From Saprospiraceae bacterium (GTDB taxonomy: Bacteria; Bacteroidota; Bacteroidia; Chitinophagales; Saprospiraceae): a stretch of 49,704 nt of DNA. The stretch lies in the NCBI GenBank assembly GCA_020630525.1, contig JAHDBF010000001.1, positions 1 to 49,704 on the forward strand, read 5' to 3'. This document shows positions 26,493-34,122 of this stretch, in pieces. The stretch's first letter is position 1, and the number at the start of each line of letters is the position of its first letter. The notes below the pieces were generated by a model. It saw only the letters and a program-made list of their open reading frames with translations, did no database searches and was not told where the DNA came from. The translations under genes and the position numbers were made by a program.

Positions 26493-27068
26493 TTAACTTA
26501 ATAGTAAAAAAGCAAATAAATAAATCCATAAAATATCTACAAAGTGCCAATATTGTAACACTAAAGTAAAACGTGTTTTTCTCTTTTCTGAGAATTTAAA
26601 TGGTAAAGTAAATGCATGAATAATAGCTACCGTTAAAGCAGCAATACCTCCTAAGATATGTGCCGCATGTAAACCAGTTATTAAATACAAAAACGAACCA
26701 CTAACATTGCCTTTTAGATCCATTCCTGAATCAAACAATGCATGCCATCCTCTATATTGAAAAATCACAAATAAACATCCTAATAACAATGTTGCAATCA
26801 ACATCGATTTATACAATCCTTCTTTTCCATTAATAAAAGATCGAAAAGAAGTATGCAGCGTTATACTACTCAAAATTATTATAACTGTACTGATATAAAA
26901 TGCATTTGGCATTACATATTCTAACCAGTTTCCTGCTGCTTGCTTCACAATATATGCACTAGTAAGTGCAATAAACATCATTGTAATACTTGCAAAACCT
27001 AAATATAAGGCAAATACCTGCGGGTGTATTCTTTTATTTTCGTTGTGGTTTAATGCTACTTCATTCAT
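26493..27068 (-). CDS. Second heme-copper oxidase subunit III-type protein
   Basis: 191 residues with five membrane segments, the compact subunit III/CyoC form. Landmarks: FALYLGFASITMMFIALTSAY, SGSFLYLITGLHAAHILGGI and the ending LQYWHFVDILWIYLFAFLLL, matching the conserved TGxHxxHVxGG and WHFVDxVW motifs of the family. It lies 2 bases after ctaB and 19 bases before the longer subunit III gene. Tandem short and long subunit III genes are common in Bacteroidota aa3 operons. Confidence 0.88.
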   Translation of the reverse strand: MNEVALNHNENKRIHPQVFALYLGFASITMMFIALTSAYIVKQAAGNWLEYVMPNAFYISTVIIILSSITLHTSFRSFINGKEGLYKSMLIATLLLGCLFVIFQYRGWHALFDSGMDLKGNVSGSFLYLITGLHAAHILGGIAALTVAIIHAFTLPFKFSEKRKTRFTLVLQYWHFVDILWIYLFAFLLLS

Positions 27069-27070
27069 AT

Positions 27071-27976
27071 CTAAAATATTAAATAAGTTGCCAATATTAA
27101 TGGCAAGTAAAAGAATGAACTAAACATTAAACGCATGGCAGTTTTCCTTTCAGATTTTTGCTGAAATGCGATGCAAAAGTATAAATATACCATCGCTAAA
27201 ATTACAGAAAGAATGCATGCTACCATACTAACTCTTACATCAATTAGATATATTGATATACAAGTAGGAATTAAGAAAAATGCATATATCGCAGAATAGA
27301 AACCTAGATTTTCATCAATGTTTCCTTCCTTATTTATTGGTAATAATTTATAACCTGCCTTCTTATAATCGGCAAAACTTAACCAACCAATTGCCCAAAA
27401 ATGAGGGAATTGCCATAAAAATTGAATCATGAAAAGTGCTAAGCCAAATGCAGAAATATATCCTTCTCCAGCTACTGTTCCAATCAATACTGGCAAAGCT
27501 CCAGGTATCGCACCTATTGCTACTGAAGCAGTAGAATATCGCTTCATTGGTGTATATACAAAAGCATAAATAATTAATGATAATGTACCAAGGAATGCAC
27601 ATATTGGATTAATCAATGACAAACAAGTAATCCCAACTGCTGCAAAAATACCTCCAATAAGTACTGCTTCTGATACCGTCATTTGTCCGGAAGGCAATGG
27701 TCTTTCTTTTGTCCTATCCATCAACTTATCAAAGTCTCTTTCTAGCACTTGGTTTAAAGCGTTTGCCGATCCCGTTACCAAAAAACCACCAATAGTCAAC
27801 ATGATAAAGTTAAACCAAGAGAACATACTTCCTGCTACGACAAAGTAACTAAGCATAGAACTCATTAGCACCATCATAGAAAGCTTAAACTTAACCAATG
27901 CTTTCAAGTTGGTCATTAAACCTACCTTGTTTGATTGGCTTAATGCTATGGTTTTATATGTTGGATTATTTCTCAC
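27071..27976 (-). CDS. ctaB: Protoheme IX farnesyltransferase (heme O synthase)
   Basis: 301 residues, an integral membrane prenyltransferase that adds a farnesyl group to protoheme IX to make heme O for the oxidase. The first polyprenyl-diphosphate motif reads NALNQVLERDFDKLMDRTKERP (Asn, Asp, Asp ligands), and the second region is YKKAGYKLLPI after FADYK. Nine membrane segments are expected. Met21 (MTNLKALVKFKLS) is the more usual family start; the annotated ATG adds 20 residues. It lies between the subunit I and subunit III genes. No heme A synthase gene is seen in the window. Confidence 0.93.
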   Translation of the reverse strand: MRNNPTYKTIALSQSNKVGLMTNLKALVKFKLSMMVLMSSMLSYFVVAGSMFSWFNFIMLTIGGFLVTGSANALNQVLERDFDKLMDRTKERPLPSGQMTVSEAVLIGGIFAAVGITCLSLINPICAFLGTLSLIIYAFVYTPMKRYSTASVAIGAIPGALPVLIGTVAGEGYISAFGLALFMIQFLWQFPHFWAIGWLSFADYKKAGYKLLPINKEGNIDENLGFYSAIYAFFLIPTCISIYLIDVRVSMVACILSVILAMVYLYFCIAFQQKSERKTAMRLMFSSFFYLPLILATYLIF

Positions 27977-27997
27977 TAATTATATCGCCTACGCTAT

Positions 27998-29884
27998 TTA
28001 ATGAAAATCTTCACCTGCAGTTTCTCCTTCTTCCATTGGAATATGCTGAGGAACAAACTCTCTTTCATCTTTATTGTAATCATATGCCCATCTATGAACA
28101 GAAGGAATTTTTCCATTCCAATTGCCATGCACTCCAGGTCCCATTGGTGAAGTCCACTCTAATGTAGTTGCTCCCCAAGGATTCATGGTAGTCTGTTTTT
28201 TCCCTTTGAATATACTGTAGAAGAAATTTATTACAAATAATATCTGAACTGCAAAAACAACAATTGCTGCAATAGTAATAAACTGATTCATATCCGTAAA
28301 ATGCTTAAATGCATCAAAAGAATCGAATCTATAATATCTTCTAGGTACACCTGCTAAACCAATGTAATGCATAGGCCAGAAAATTGCATATGCACCAATC
28401 ATTGTTCCCCAGAAATGTATTTTTCCTAAAGTCTCACTCATAAATCTTCCAAACATTCTTGGGAACCAATGGTAAATCCCAGCAAACATACCGAAGAATG
28501 CGGCAACTCCCATTACAATGTGGAAGTGAGCAACAACAAAGTAAGTATCGTGTAATTGAATATCAATCGCAGAGTTTCCTAAGAAAATACCTGTTAATCC
28601 ACCTGATATAAACATTGACACAAAACCAATAGAAAATAACATCGGGGAATTAAATCGGATATTTCCGCCGTATATTGTAGTGATCCAGTTAAACACTTTT
28701 ACCGCAGAAGGTACCGCAATAATGAGGGTAAAGACCACGAAGAAATTTGAAATAAATGGATTTACCCCTGACATAAACATATGGTGTGCCCATACAATAA
28801 AGGATAAAAATCCAATGGCGAGAATTGATAGTACCATTGCTTTGTAACCAAAAATTGGTTTTCTCGCGTGTACTGACAATACTTCAGATACAATACCCAT
28901 TGCAGGAAGTATAATAATATATACCTCTGGGTGTCCTAAGAACCAAAACAAGTGTTGGTATAATACTGGTGTTCCACCAATTCTTTCTAATGCTTGCCCT
29001 TCAATAAATATTTCACTTAAGAAAAATGATGTTCCTAATGATCTATCAAAAGTCAACATAAAGAATCCTGACGCCAATACTGGAAATGATAATAATCCCA
29101 AAATTGCTGTTACAAAGAAAGCCCAAATTGTCAAAGGCATTCTCCACAATGTCATTCCCTTTGTTCTAAGGTTTAATACTGTAGTGATATAATTTATTCC
29201 TCCTAGTAATACAGAAACTACAAAGAGTACCAAACTTACAATCCATAAGGTCATACCTGCGCCGGAGCCTGTCGAAGCTTGCGGCAGCGCACTCAGTGGA
29301 GGATATGCTGTCCAACCACCAGAAAACGGACCTGTATTTAAAAATAATGATATAAACATGACGATTCCAGCGAGGAAAAAGAACCAGTATGAAAGCATGT
29401 TCATAAATGGTGATGCCATATCTCTAGCGCCTAATTGGAATGGGATCAATAAGTTACTGAATGTACCACTCAGTCCTGCCGTCAATACAAAGAATACCAA
29501 AATGGTTCCGTGCATAGTCACCAATGCATAATAGAATTCTGGTGCTAAAGACCCGACCCCGTCAGAAACGGTAATCCATTTTCCTAATAATGGTTTTAAC
29601 CAAGCAAAGTTTTCTTCTGGAAAACCCAATTGTAATCTGAAAATGATTGACATTCCAGCACCAATTATTGCCCAAATAATACCAGTTATTAAAAACTGTC
29701 TAGCAATGATCTTGTGATCCATGCTAAATATGTAGTGAGAAATGAAGTTAGACTGGTACTTATCTCCATGATGATGTTCATGAAAATGGTCATCAAATCC
29801 AGTTTCTTCAATCTGCTTTGCTACCAATATATCTTCTTCGTGAATAGTATTTGCGTCAGCCATAACTACTTCTTTCTTTTTCAA
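27998..29884 (-). CDS. ctaD: Cytochrome c oxidase subunit I
   Basis: 628 residues, the catalytic heme-copper subunit that reduces oxygen and pumps protons. Twelve membrane segments with the expected ligands: low-spin heme His in ALVTMHGTILVFF, CuB/active-site motif WFLGHPEVYIIILPAMG with the Tyr of the His-Tyr pair, a following VWAHHMFMSG (two CuB His), and HDTYFVVAHFHIVMG with the proximal heme ligands. The HPEVYI form indicates an A-type oxidase. The N-terminus carries a His-rich stretch (DDHFHEHHHGDK, about 31-42). The ATG at 29884 abuts the stop of the subunit II gene; Met8 (29863) is an alternative start. Co-transcribed with all neighbours. Confidence 0.96.
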   Translation of the reverse strand: MKKKEVVMADANTIHEEDILVAKQIEETGFDDHFHEHHHGDKYQSNFISHYIFSMDHKIIARQFLITGIIWAIIGAGMSIIFRLQLGFPEENFAWLKPLLGKWITVSDGVGSLAPEFYYALVTMHGTILVFFVLTAGLSGTFSNLLIPFQLGARDMASPFMNMLSYWFFFLAGIVMFISLFLNTGPFSGGWTAYPPLSALPQASTGSGAGMTLWIVSLVLFVVSVLLGGINYITTVLNLRTKGMTLWRMPLTIWAFFVTAILGLLSFPVLASGFFMLTFDRSLGTSFFLSEIFIEGQALERIGGTPVLYQHLFWFLGHPEVYIIILPAMGIVSEVLSVHARKPIFGYKAMVLSILAIGFLSFIVWAHHMFMSGVNPFISNFFVVFTLIIAVPSAVKVFNWITTIYGGNIRFNSPMLFSIGFVSMFISGGLTGIFLGNSAIDIQLHDTYFVVAHFHIVMGVAAFFGMFAGIYHWFPRMFGRFMSETLGKIHFWGTMIGAYAIFWPMHYIGLAGVPRRYYRFDSFDAFKHFTDMNQFITIAAIVVFAVQILFVINFFYSIFKGKKQTTMNPWGATTLEWTSPMGPGVHGNWNGKIPSVHRWAYDYNKDEREFVPQHIPMEEGETAGEDFH

Positions 29885-31381
29885 TTATTTGGAAACGATC
29901 TTTAATTCAGTTCTTCTATTTTCTTGTCTTCCTTCAGGAGTATTGTTGTCTCCTTGAGGGTTACTTTCACCATACCCAACAGCAGTCATTCTGTTAGCCG
30001 TAATACCTTTTCTTACTAAGTAATCTCTAACTGCAGTTGCTCTGCTATTAGACAATGTTTTGTTAGCGTCTTCATCACCTACTGAATCAGTGTGTCCTCC
30101 TACTTCAATGATTGCTGAGTTATACTTCTTTAATAATTCAGCCACTTTATTTAATTCAAACTGAGAATCTGTTTTTAAAACAGAAGAGCCAGTTTCAAAG
30201 AATACATTTTTCATTCTAATAATCGCATTCCCTAATGTATCTGCCATTGCAGAGGCGAAAGCTGAAGTCAATTCTTTATTTCTATTTTGAATTTCAGTTT
30301 CTAGTAATTTTCCTTTGAATGGATCAGCATCTGTGTTTCTAATATTAGACATATAATATGAACTCTGTTCAGATTTCCATGCTTCATATTCTTCTTGAGT
30401 CACAATTTCTACTACCCTTCGCATACTGTAATGTCCCTCTCCACACAACTCTGCACAAGCCAATTCGAAATCAAAAGCTTCCCATCTTTGAGGACCATCT
30501 GGCTCTGATTCATCCGCAGGAATTTGCCATTCAGGGTATTCTTTTAATTGTTTTCTATAATCAGCCGTTGTTGTGATTGGCGTAAATATAAAGTATGTCG
30601 GCAATCCTGGGATCGCATCCATTTTTACCCTAAAGTGTGGTAGATAAAAGTTGTGTAATACATCTCTTGCTGTGATTCTTACCCTTACTTGTTGACCTAC
30701 TGGCAATACAATCTTATCAGGATTGAAGTCATCAATATTTTTAGGATCTGTCCAATCTTGACCAAATGGATTATTTGCTAAATCTACCTTTCTAAAATTT
30801 GTTGTGCCTAATTTTTCATCTGCACCAGGATATCTTATATCCCAAGCAAACTGGTATCCATTGGCTTGAATCTCGATATATTCATCTTCAGGACCAACAT
30901 CTGGCATCACGTCATTCCAAACTACCAATCCTTTAACAACTAAGAATGTCATTACTAAAGCTGGAATTGCCGTCCAAACGATTTCTAAACTTGTATTATG
31001 AACAAAGAAAATTGCTTTATTGCCTTTTTTAGCTCTGTATTTGTAAGAGAACCAAAATAGTGCAACGTGTGTGATAATAAATACTATACCTGTAAAGAAT
31101 AAAGTCCAATTAAATAGTGAATCAATACTTCCTCCATGTTCAGAAGCAGATTTTAACGGACCATATCCCAACATTGAATCTTTATAGTATAGCGCAGATA
31201 CAACACACCCAATTAAAAATACTGGCATGAATATCAGCAACCACAAAGCAGTTCTGTTATTCCCTTGGTAGAATGATTCTTCTTCACCTCTGATTTTTGC
31301 AGAAAGCTCAGACACCTTCCCAATCTGTATTAGTATTACAGCTAGGAGAATAAGTATCAATAATATTACTAAACCTGTCAT
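29885..31381 (-). CDS. ctaC: Cytochrome c oxidase subunit II fused to an OmpA-like domain
   Basis: 498 residues. Four membrane segments: two extra at about 4-20 and 46-66, then the usual pair at about 92-112 and 135-155. The CuA cupredoxin domain follows with all ligands visible: His243 in VLHNFYLPHF and CAELCGEGHYSM (Cys309, Glu311, Cys313, His317, Met320). After a helical linker (about 330-386) residues 387-498 are a complete OmpA C-terminal (peptidoglycan-binding) domain: VFFETGSSVL, GGHTDSVGDEDANKTLSNSR and the final GRQENRRTEL, keeping the Asp and Arg that bind diaminopimelate in family members. The usual fusion partner in caa3 oxidases is cytochrome c; here it is OmpA. Both domains lie on the periplasmic side, so topology is consistent. 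The frame is continuous with no sign of an assembly break. Confidence 0.93.
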   Translation of the reverse strand: MTGLVILLILILLAVILIQIGKVSELSAKIRGEEESFYQGNNRTALWLLIFMPVFLIGCVVSALYYKDSMLGYGPLKSASEHGGSIDSLFNWTLFFTGIVFIITHVALFWFSYKYRAKKGNKAIFFVHNTSLEIVWTAIPALVMTFLVVKGLVVWNDVMPDVGPEDEYIEIQANGYQFAWDIRYPGADEKLGTTNFRKVDLANNPFGQDWTDPKNIDDFNPDKIVLPVGQQVRVRITARDVLHNFYLPHFRVKMDAIPGLPTYFIFTPITTTADYRKQLKEYPEWQIPADESEPDGPQRWEAFDFELACAELCGEGHYSMRRVVEIVTQEEYEAWKSEQSSYYMSNIRNTDADPFKGKLLETEIQNRNKELTSAFASAMADTLGNAIIRMKNVFFETGSSVLKTDSQFELNKVAELLKKYNSAIIEVGGHTDSVGDEDANKTLSNSRATAVRDYLVRKGITANRMTAVGYGESNPQGDNNTPEGRQENRRTELKIVSK

Positions 31382-31412
31382 ATATCTTTAGTTAATAGTA
31401 TTCAATTTTGAA

Positions 31413-32690
31413 TTAAACGTGGTGGTGTAAACTTTCCTCTAAATATGGATCATGTGTTGGTTCTAATTTTGCTTTTGTCAAACTTGAAAAAACAAAATAT
31501 AAGAACAAACATAAAAATCCGATTCCTGTTCCTAACTCCAAAAATCCTGGCATCGCGAATCCACCAATTGCTTCATGTGCACCATGACCATGATCTCCGT
31601 GGTGTCCACTTGCATGTGCAGCTACTTCATGAGCTGTATGCAATACGCCAGGTTTAATCATTAAAAAGTAATCAATCCAGTGTCCAAATAAAACCATCAC
31701 TGCAATGAATCCTAATGATCCCCACTTTCTCTTCGTATCATTTCTCATTAGAACAAAAAATGGAAGCACAAAGTTTATCAATAAATTACCGTAGAATAAT
31801 ACTGGGTAATTATCTATTCTTTCTTTGAAATAAATGGTTTCTTCACCAACATTGGCATACCAAATTAGCATGTATTGAGAGAACCATAAGTATGTCCAAA
31901 AAATACTAAATGCAAATAATAATTTACCTAAATCATGTATATGCTCATTTGAAGTAGAAGCAAAATATCCCTTCATTTTCAAAATCATTAAAACCAAAAT
32001 AGTCAGTGCCAACATAGATACAAACCAAGATGCACCAGAATACCAAGCGAACATAGTACTATACCAATGTGAATCTACTGACATCACCCATTGCCATATC
32101 ATAGCTGCACTTAAAAAACCTGCTAGCGGTAAGTAAGCTGCAGCCCACCATCTCATCCATCTATGGCTCGAAAAGTCTTCATCATTTCCTTCATCTTCTT
32201 TGATAGATAACGCTCTTATTCTTGTCATTATAAAAAACCAAATTCCTACGCTAAATATGGTCCCAAATAAGTACCATGACTTGTTTAAGAATCCTGATTT
32301 TCCAGCGATAATTGGGTCATAAAGTTCATCATTTACATCAAGCAAAGCAGGATCAGTCCAATGATAAAGATGATGCCAACCAAAATAAGTACCCAATGCC
32401 AATATTAGCATTAAAATAAATCCTATACCCATGAATAGAGAAAAGGATTCCCAGATTCTTTTGAAAGTAACATACCATCCAGCCCAAGCTGTGATACTAG
32501 CACATAAAAAGAATCCAGCCATAACTGCTATTCCTGTAAAAAATACAGAATTGTGAAGGAAGTTTGACCAAAAACGGCTATGTATTGCATCATCTGCAAA
32601 AAACCATGTACCTGCCATACATAACACACCAATAACAACACCGATCAACAGTGTCATCCTGTGCCTTCCTGTAAATTCAAAACTGGTCAT
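31413..32690 (-). CDS. actF: Alternative complex III subunit ActF (membrane quinol-site subunit)
   Basis: 425 residues with about ten membrane segments, the length and gene position of ActF. The start FTGRHRMTLLIGVVIGVLCM and a later segment with SVDSHWYSTMFAWYSGASWF are characteristic of this quinol:cytochrome c oxidoreductase subunit, a paralogue of ActC. It anchors the complex and helps form the quinol side and possible proton path. A His-rich loop (HASGHHGDHGHGAHEA) precedes the last membrane segment. It lies between actE and the oxidase subunit II gene. Confidence 0.88.
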   Translation of the reverse strand: MTSFEFTGRHRMTLLIGVVIGVLCMAGTWFFADDAIHSRFWSNFLHNSVFFTGIAVMAGFFLCASITAWAGWYVTFKRIWESFSLFMGIGFILMLILALGTYFGWHHLYHWTDPALLDVNDELYDPIIAGKSGFLNKSWYLFGTIFSVGIWFFIMTRIRALSIKEDEGNDEDFSSHRWMRWWAAAYLPLAGFLSAAMIWQWVMSVDSHWYSTMFAWYSGASWFVSMLALTILVLMILKMKGYFASTSNEHIHDLGKLLFAFSIFWTYLWFSQYMLIWYANVGEETIYFKERIDNYPVLFYGNLLINFVLPFFVLMRNDTKRKWGSLGFIAVMVLFGHWIDYFLMIKPGVLHTAHEVAAHASGHHGDHGHGAHEAIGGFAMPGFLELGTGIGFLCLFLYFVFSSLTKAKLEPTHDPYLEESLHHHV

Positions 32691-32714
32691 TTATATAAGT
32701 TTATTTCTTTTAAA

Positions 32715-33581
32715 TTAATGCTTGTGATCTTCTCCATGTCCATCAGTATCGTGTCCATGGTGTCCTCCACCGTCGTGACTATGTCCTTCGTGTGTATGAT
32801 CACCATCATGGTGTCCACCTTCGTGATGTGCTTCTTCATGATTATCAAGATGTCCATCGTTCATACCGATCATCACGTTTTCACCTGCTGGCTTATCAAT
32901 CGCGTTTAATGTATTTTCTAATTGGTTATAAGCCAATTTTTTGTCTTTAGCTTGTAAAGATCTGATATAATGAATCACTTGCCATCTTTCATCGTAAGAC
33001 AATTTATCAGAGTAACCTCCCATCACATTTTTACCATGCATTATTGAATGATAATATCTTCCATTTGATGCAGATACGAATTCATCCAATAAAAAATTAG
33101 CTGGCTGTGCTGGATACTTTCCTCCATCATCTCTGACTAAATATCCGTTTCCATCACCTTTTGCACCATGACATATTCCACAGTATAAATCATATAATTC
33201 TTTACCTGTAGCAATACCTTTATCTGTAATAGGAAAAGGGTTATCAATTAATTCATTGGTAGCTCTAGTTCTTTCATCTTCGCTATCACCATAAGCATAA
33301 GGGACTGAACCAACTGTAGGAATAGCAATGTTAGCAGCGGAAGTTCTAGATACTGTTCCAGGAACTGGTTTTCTCGGTTGAGCCATTTCATAGTACTCAC
33401 CTTCTGTTCCCCATGTATTAAATGAATAGTAATTATAGTAGTTTGCTTCGTAAGCAACTGAATGTGCCATATCTGGCATATATTCACTACCTGGAGAATC
33501 TCCTCCTGGGCTTTTACAGGAATAAATAACCAATACGATTATCCCTATAACTAATAATTTTTGTATTTCTTTAAAATTCAT
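32715..33581 (-). CDS. actE: Alternative complex III subunit ActE, monoheme cytochrome c lipoprotein
   Basis: About 288 residues from the chosen start MNFKEIQKLL; the longer frame to 33623 overlaps actD and starts before the signal peptide. The lipobox IYSC makes Cys22 the lipidation site. The heme motif CGICH (Cys134-His138 in the shorter form) sits in YDLYCGICHGAKGDGNG, with the distal Met ligand region around ANGRYYHSIMHGKNVMGGY. ActE passes electrons from the complex toward the oxidase. The last 45 residues are extremely rich in His, Gly, Asp and Glu, an unusual extension that could bind metal ions. Gap of 10 bases to actD. Confidence 0.9.
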   Translation of the reverse strand: MNFKEIQKLLVIGIIVLVIYSCKSPGGDSPGSEYMPDMAHSVAYEANYYNYYSFNTWGTEGEYYEMAQPRKPVPGTVSRTSAANIAIPTVGSVPYAYGDSEDERTRATNELIDNPFPITDKGIATGKELYDLYCGICHGAKGDGNGYLVRDDGGKYPAQPANFLLDEFVSASNGRYYHSIMHGKNVMGGYSDKLSYDERWQVIHYIRSLQAKDKKLAYNQLENTLNAIDKPAGENVMIGMNDGHLDNHEEAHHEGGHHDGDHTHEGHSHDGGGHHGHDTDGHGEDHKH

Positions 33582-33591
33582 TGTATTGGGA

Positions 33592-34110
33592 TTAAATCGT
33601 TTTAGAGTGAATTTCAGATGCACCAGTAGAACTTAAGAAACTTTCTGCAGCTCCACTTTCATTTGCTCCTTTTTCAAAAGCAATGCAAAATTTATCATCA
33701 GTGATTCTTGTATCAATGGTAGGATTCACAACGCCTGGACCTAATCCACATATTACATAGAAGGTAACTACCATACCTATAGAAGCAAACAATACTGTAA
33801 GCTCAAAAGTAATTGGAATGAAAGAAGGTACTGCCCAGTATGGTTTACCACCATATACTATTGGCCAATCCTTGGTAAAAATCCAAGTCATACCTAAAAA
33901 TGCCGTCAATGTTCCGATTGCTCCATAGATAAAAGCACCAATGTGTAATCTTGATTCAGACAATCCCAACAACGGATCTAATCCGTGCACGGGAAATGGA
34001 GTATACACATCCATAATATCTAAATGCTGATCTCTAGCAACTTCTACAGCTTTGAGCAAATCTTCCTCATCGTTGTATAAACCGTAAATAATGTCTTTAT
34101 GATTAGCCAT
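33592..34110 (-). CDS. actD: Alternative complex III subunit ActD (DUF3341)
   Basis: 172 residues, the DUF3341 family. Starts with a small alpha/beta domain (IIYGLYNDEEDLLKAVEVAR; DIMDVYTPFPVHGLDPLLGL) and continues with two membrane segments (about 75-98 with FIYGAIGTLTAFLGMTWIF, and 110-128 with FELTVLFASIGMVVTFYVIC). ActD is a structural subunit of the complex. It lies 12 bases past actC and just before actE, in the standard order. Confidence 0.92.
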   Translation of the reverse strand: MANHKDIIYGLYNDEEDLLKAVEVARDQHLDIMDVYTPFPVHGLDPLLGLSESRLHIGAFIYGAIGTLTAFLGMTWIFTKDWPIVYGGKPYWAVPSFIPITFELTVLFASIGMVVTFYVICGLGPGVVNPTIDTRITDDKFCIAFEKGANESGAAESFLSSTGASEIHSKTI

Positions 34111-34122
34111 AATTATTGATTC

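Noticed and set aside
32661-32909. Plus-strand frame opposite the ActE His tail
   Set aside because: Its simple Val/Met/Ser/Ile composition is the complement of the His/Gly/Asp repeat; not a gene.
33582-33623. Longer start for actE
   Set aside because: The additional 14 residues precede a normal lipoprotein signal and overlap the end of actD; the ATG at 33581 fits better.
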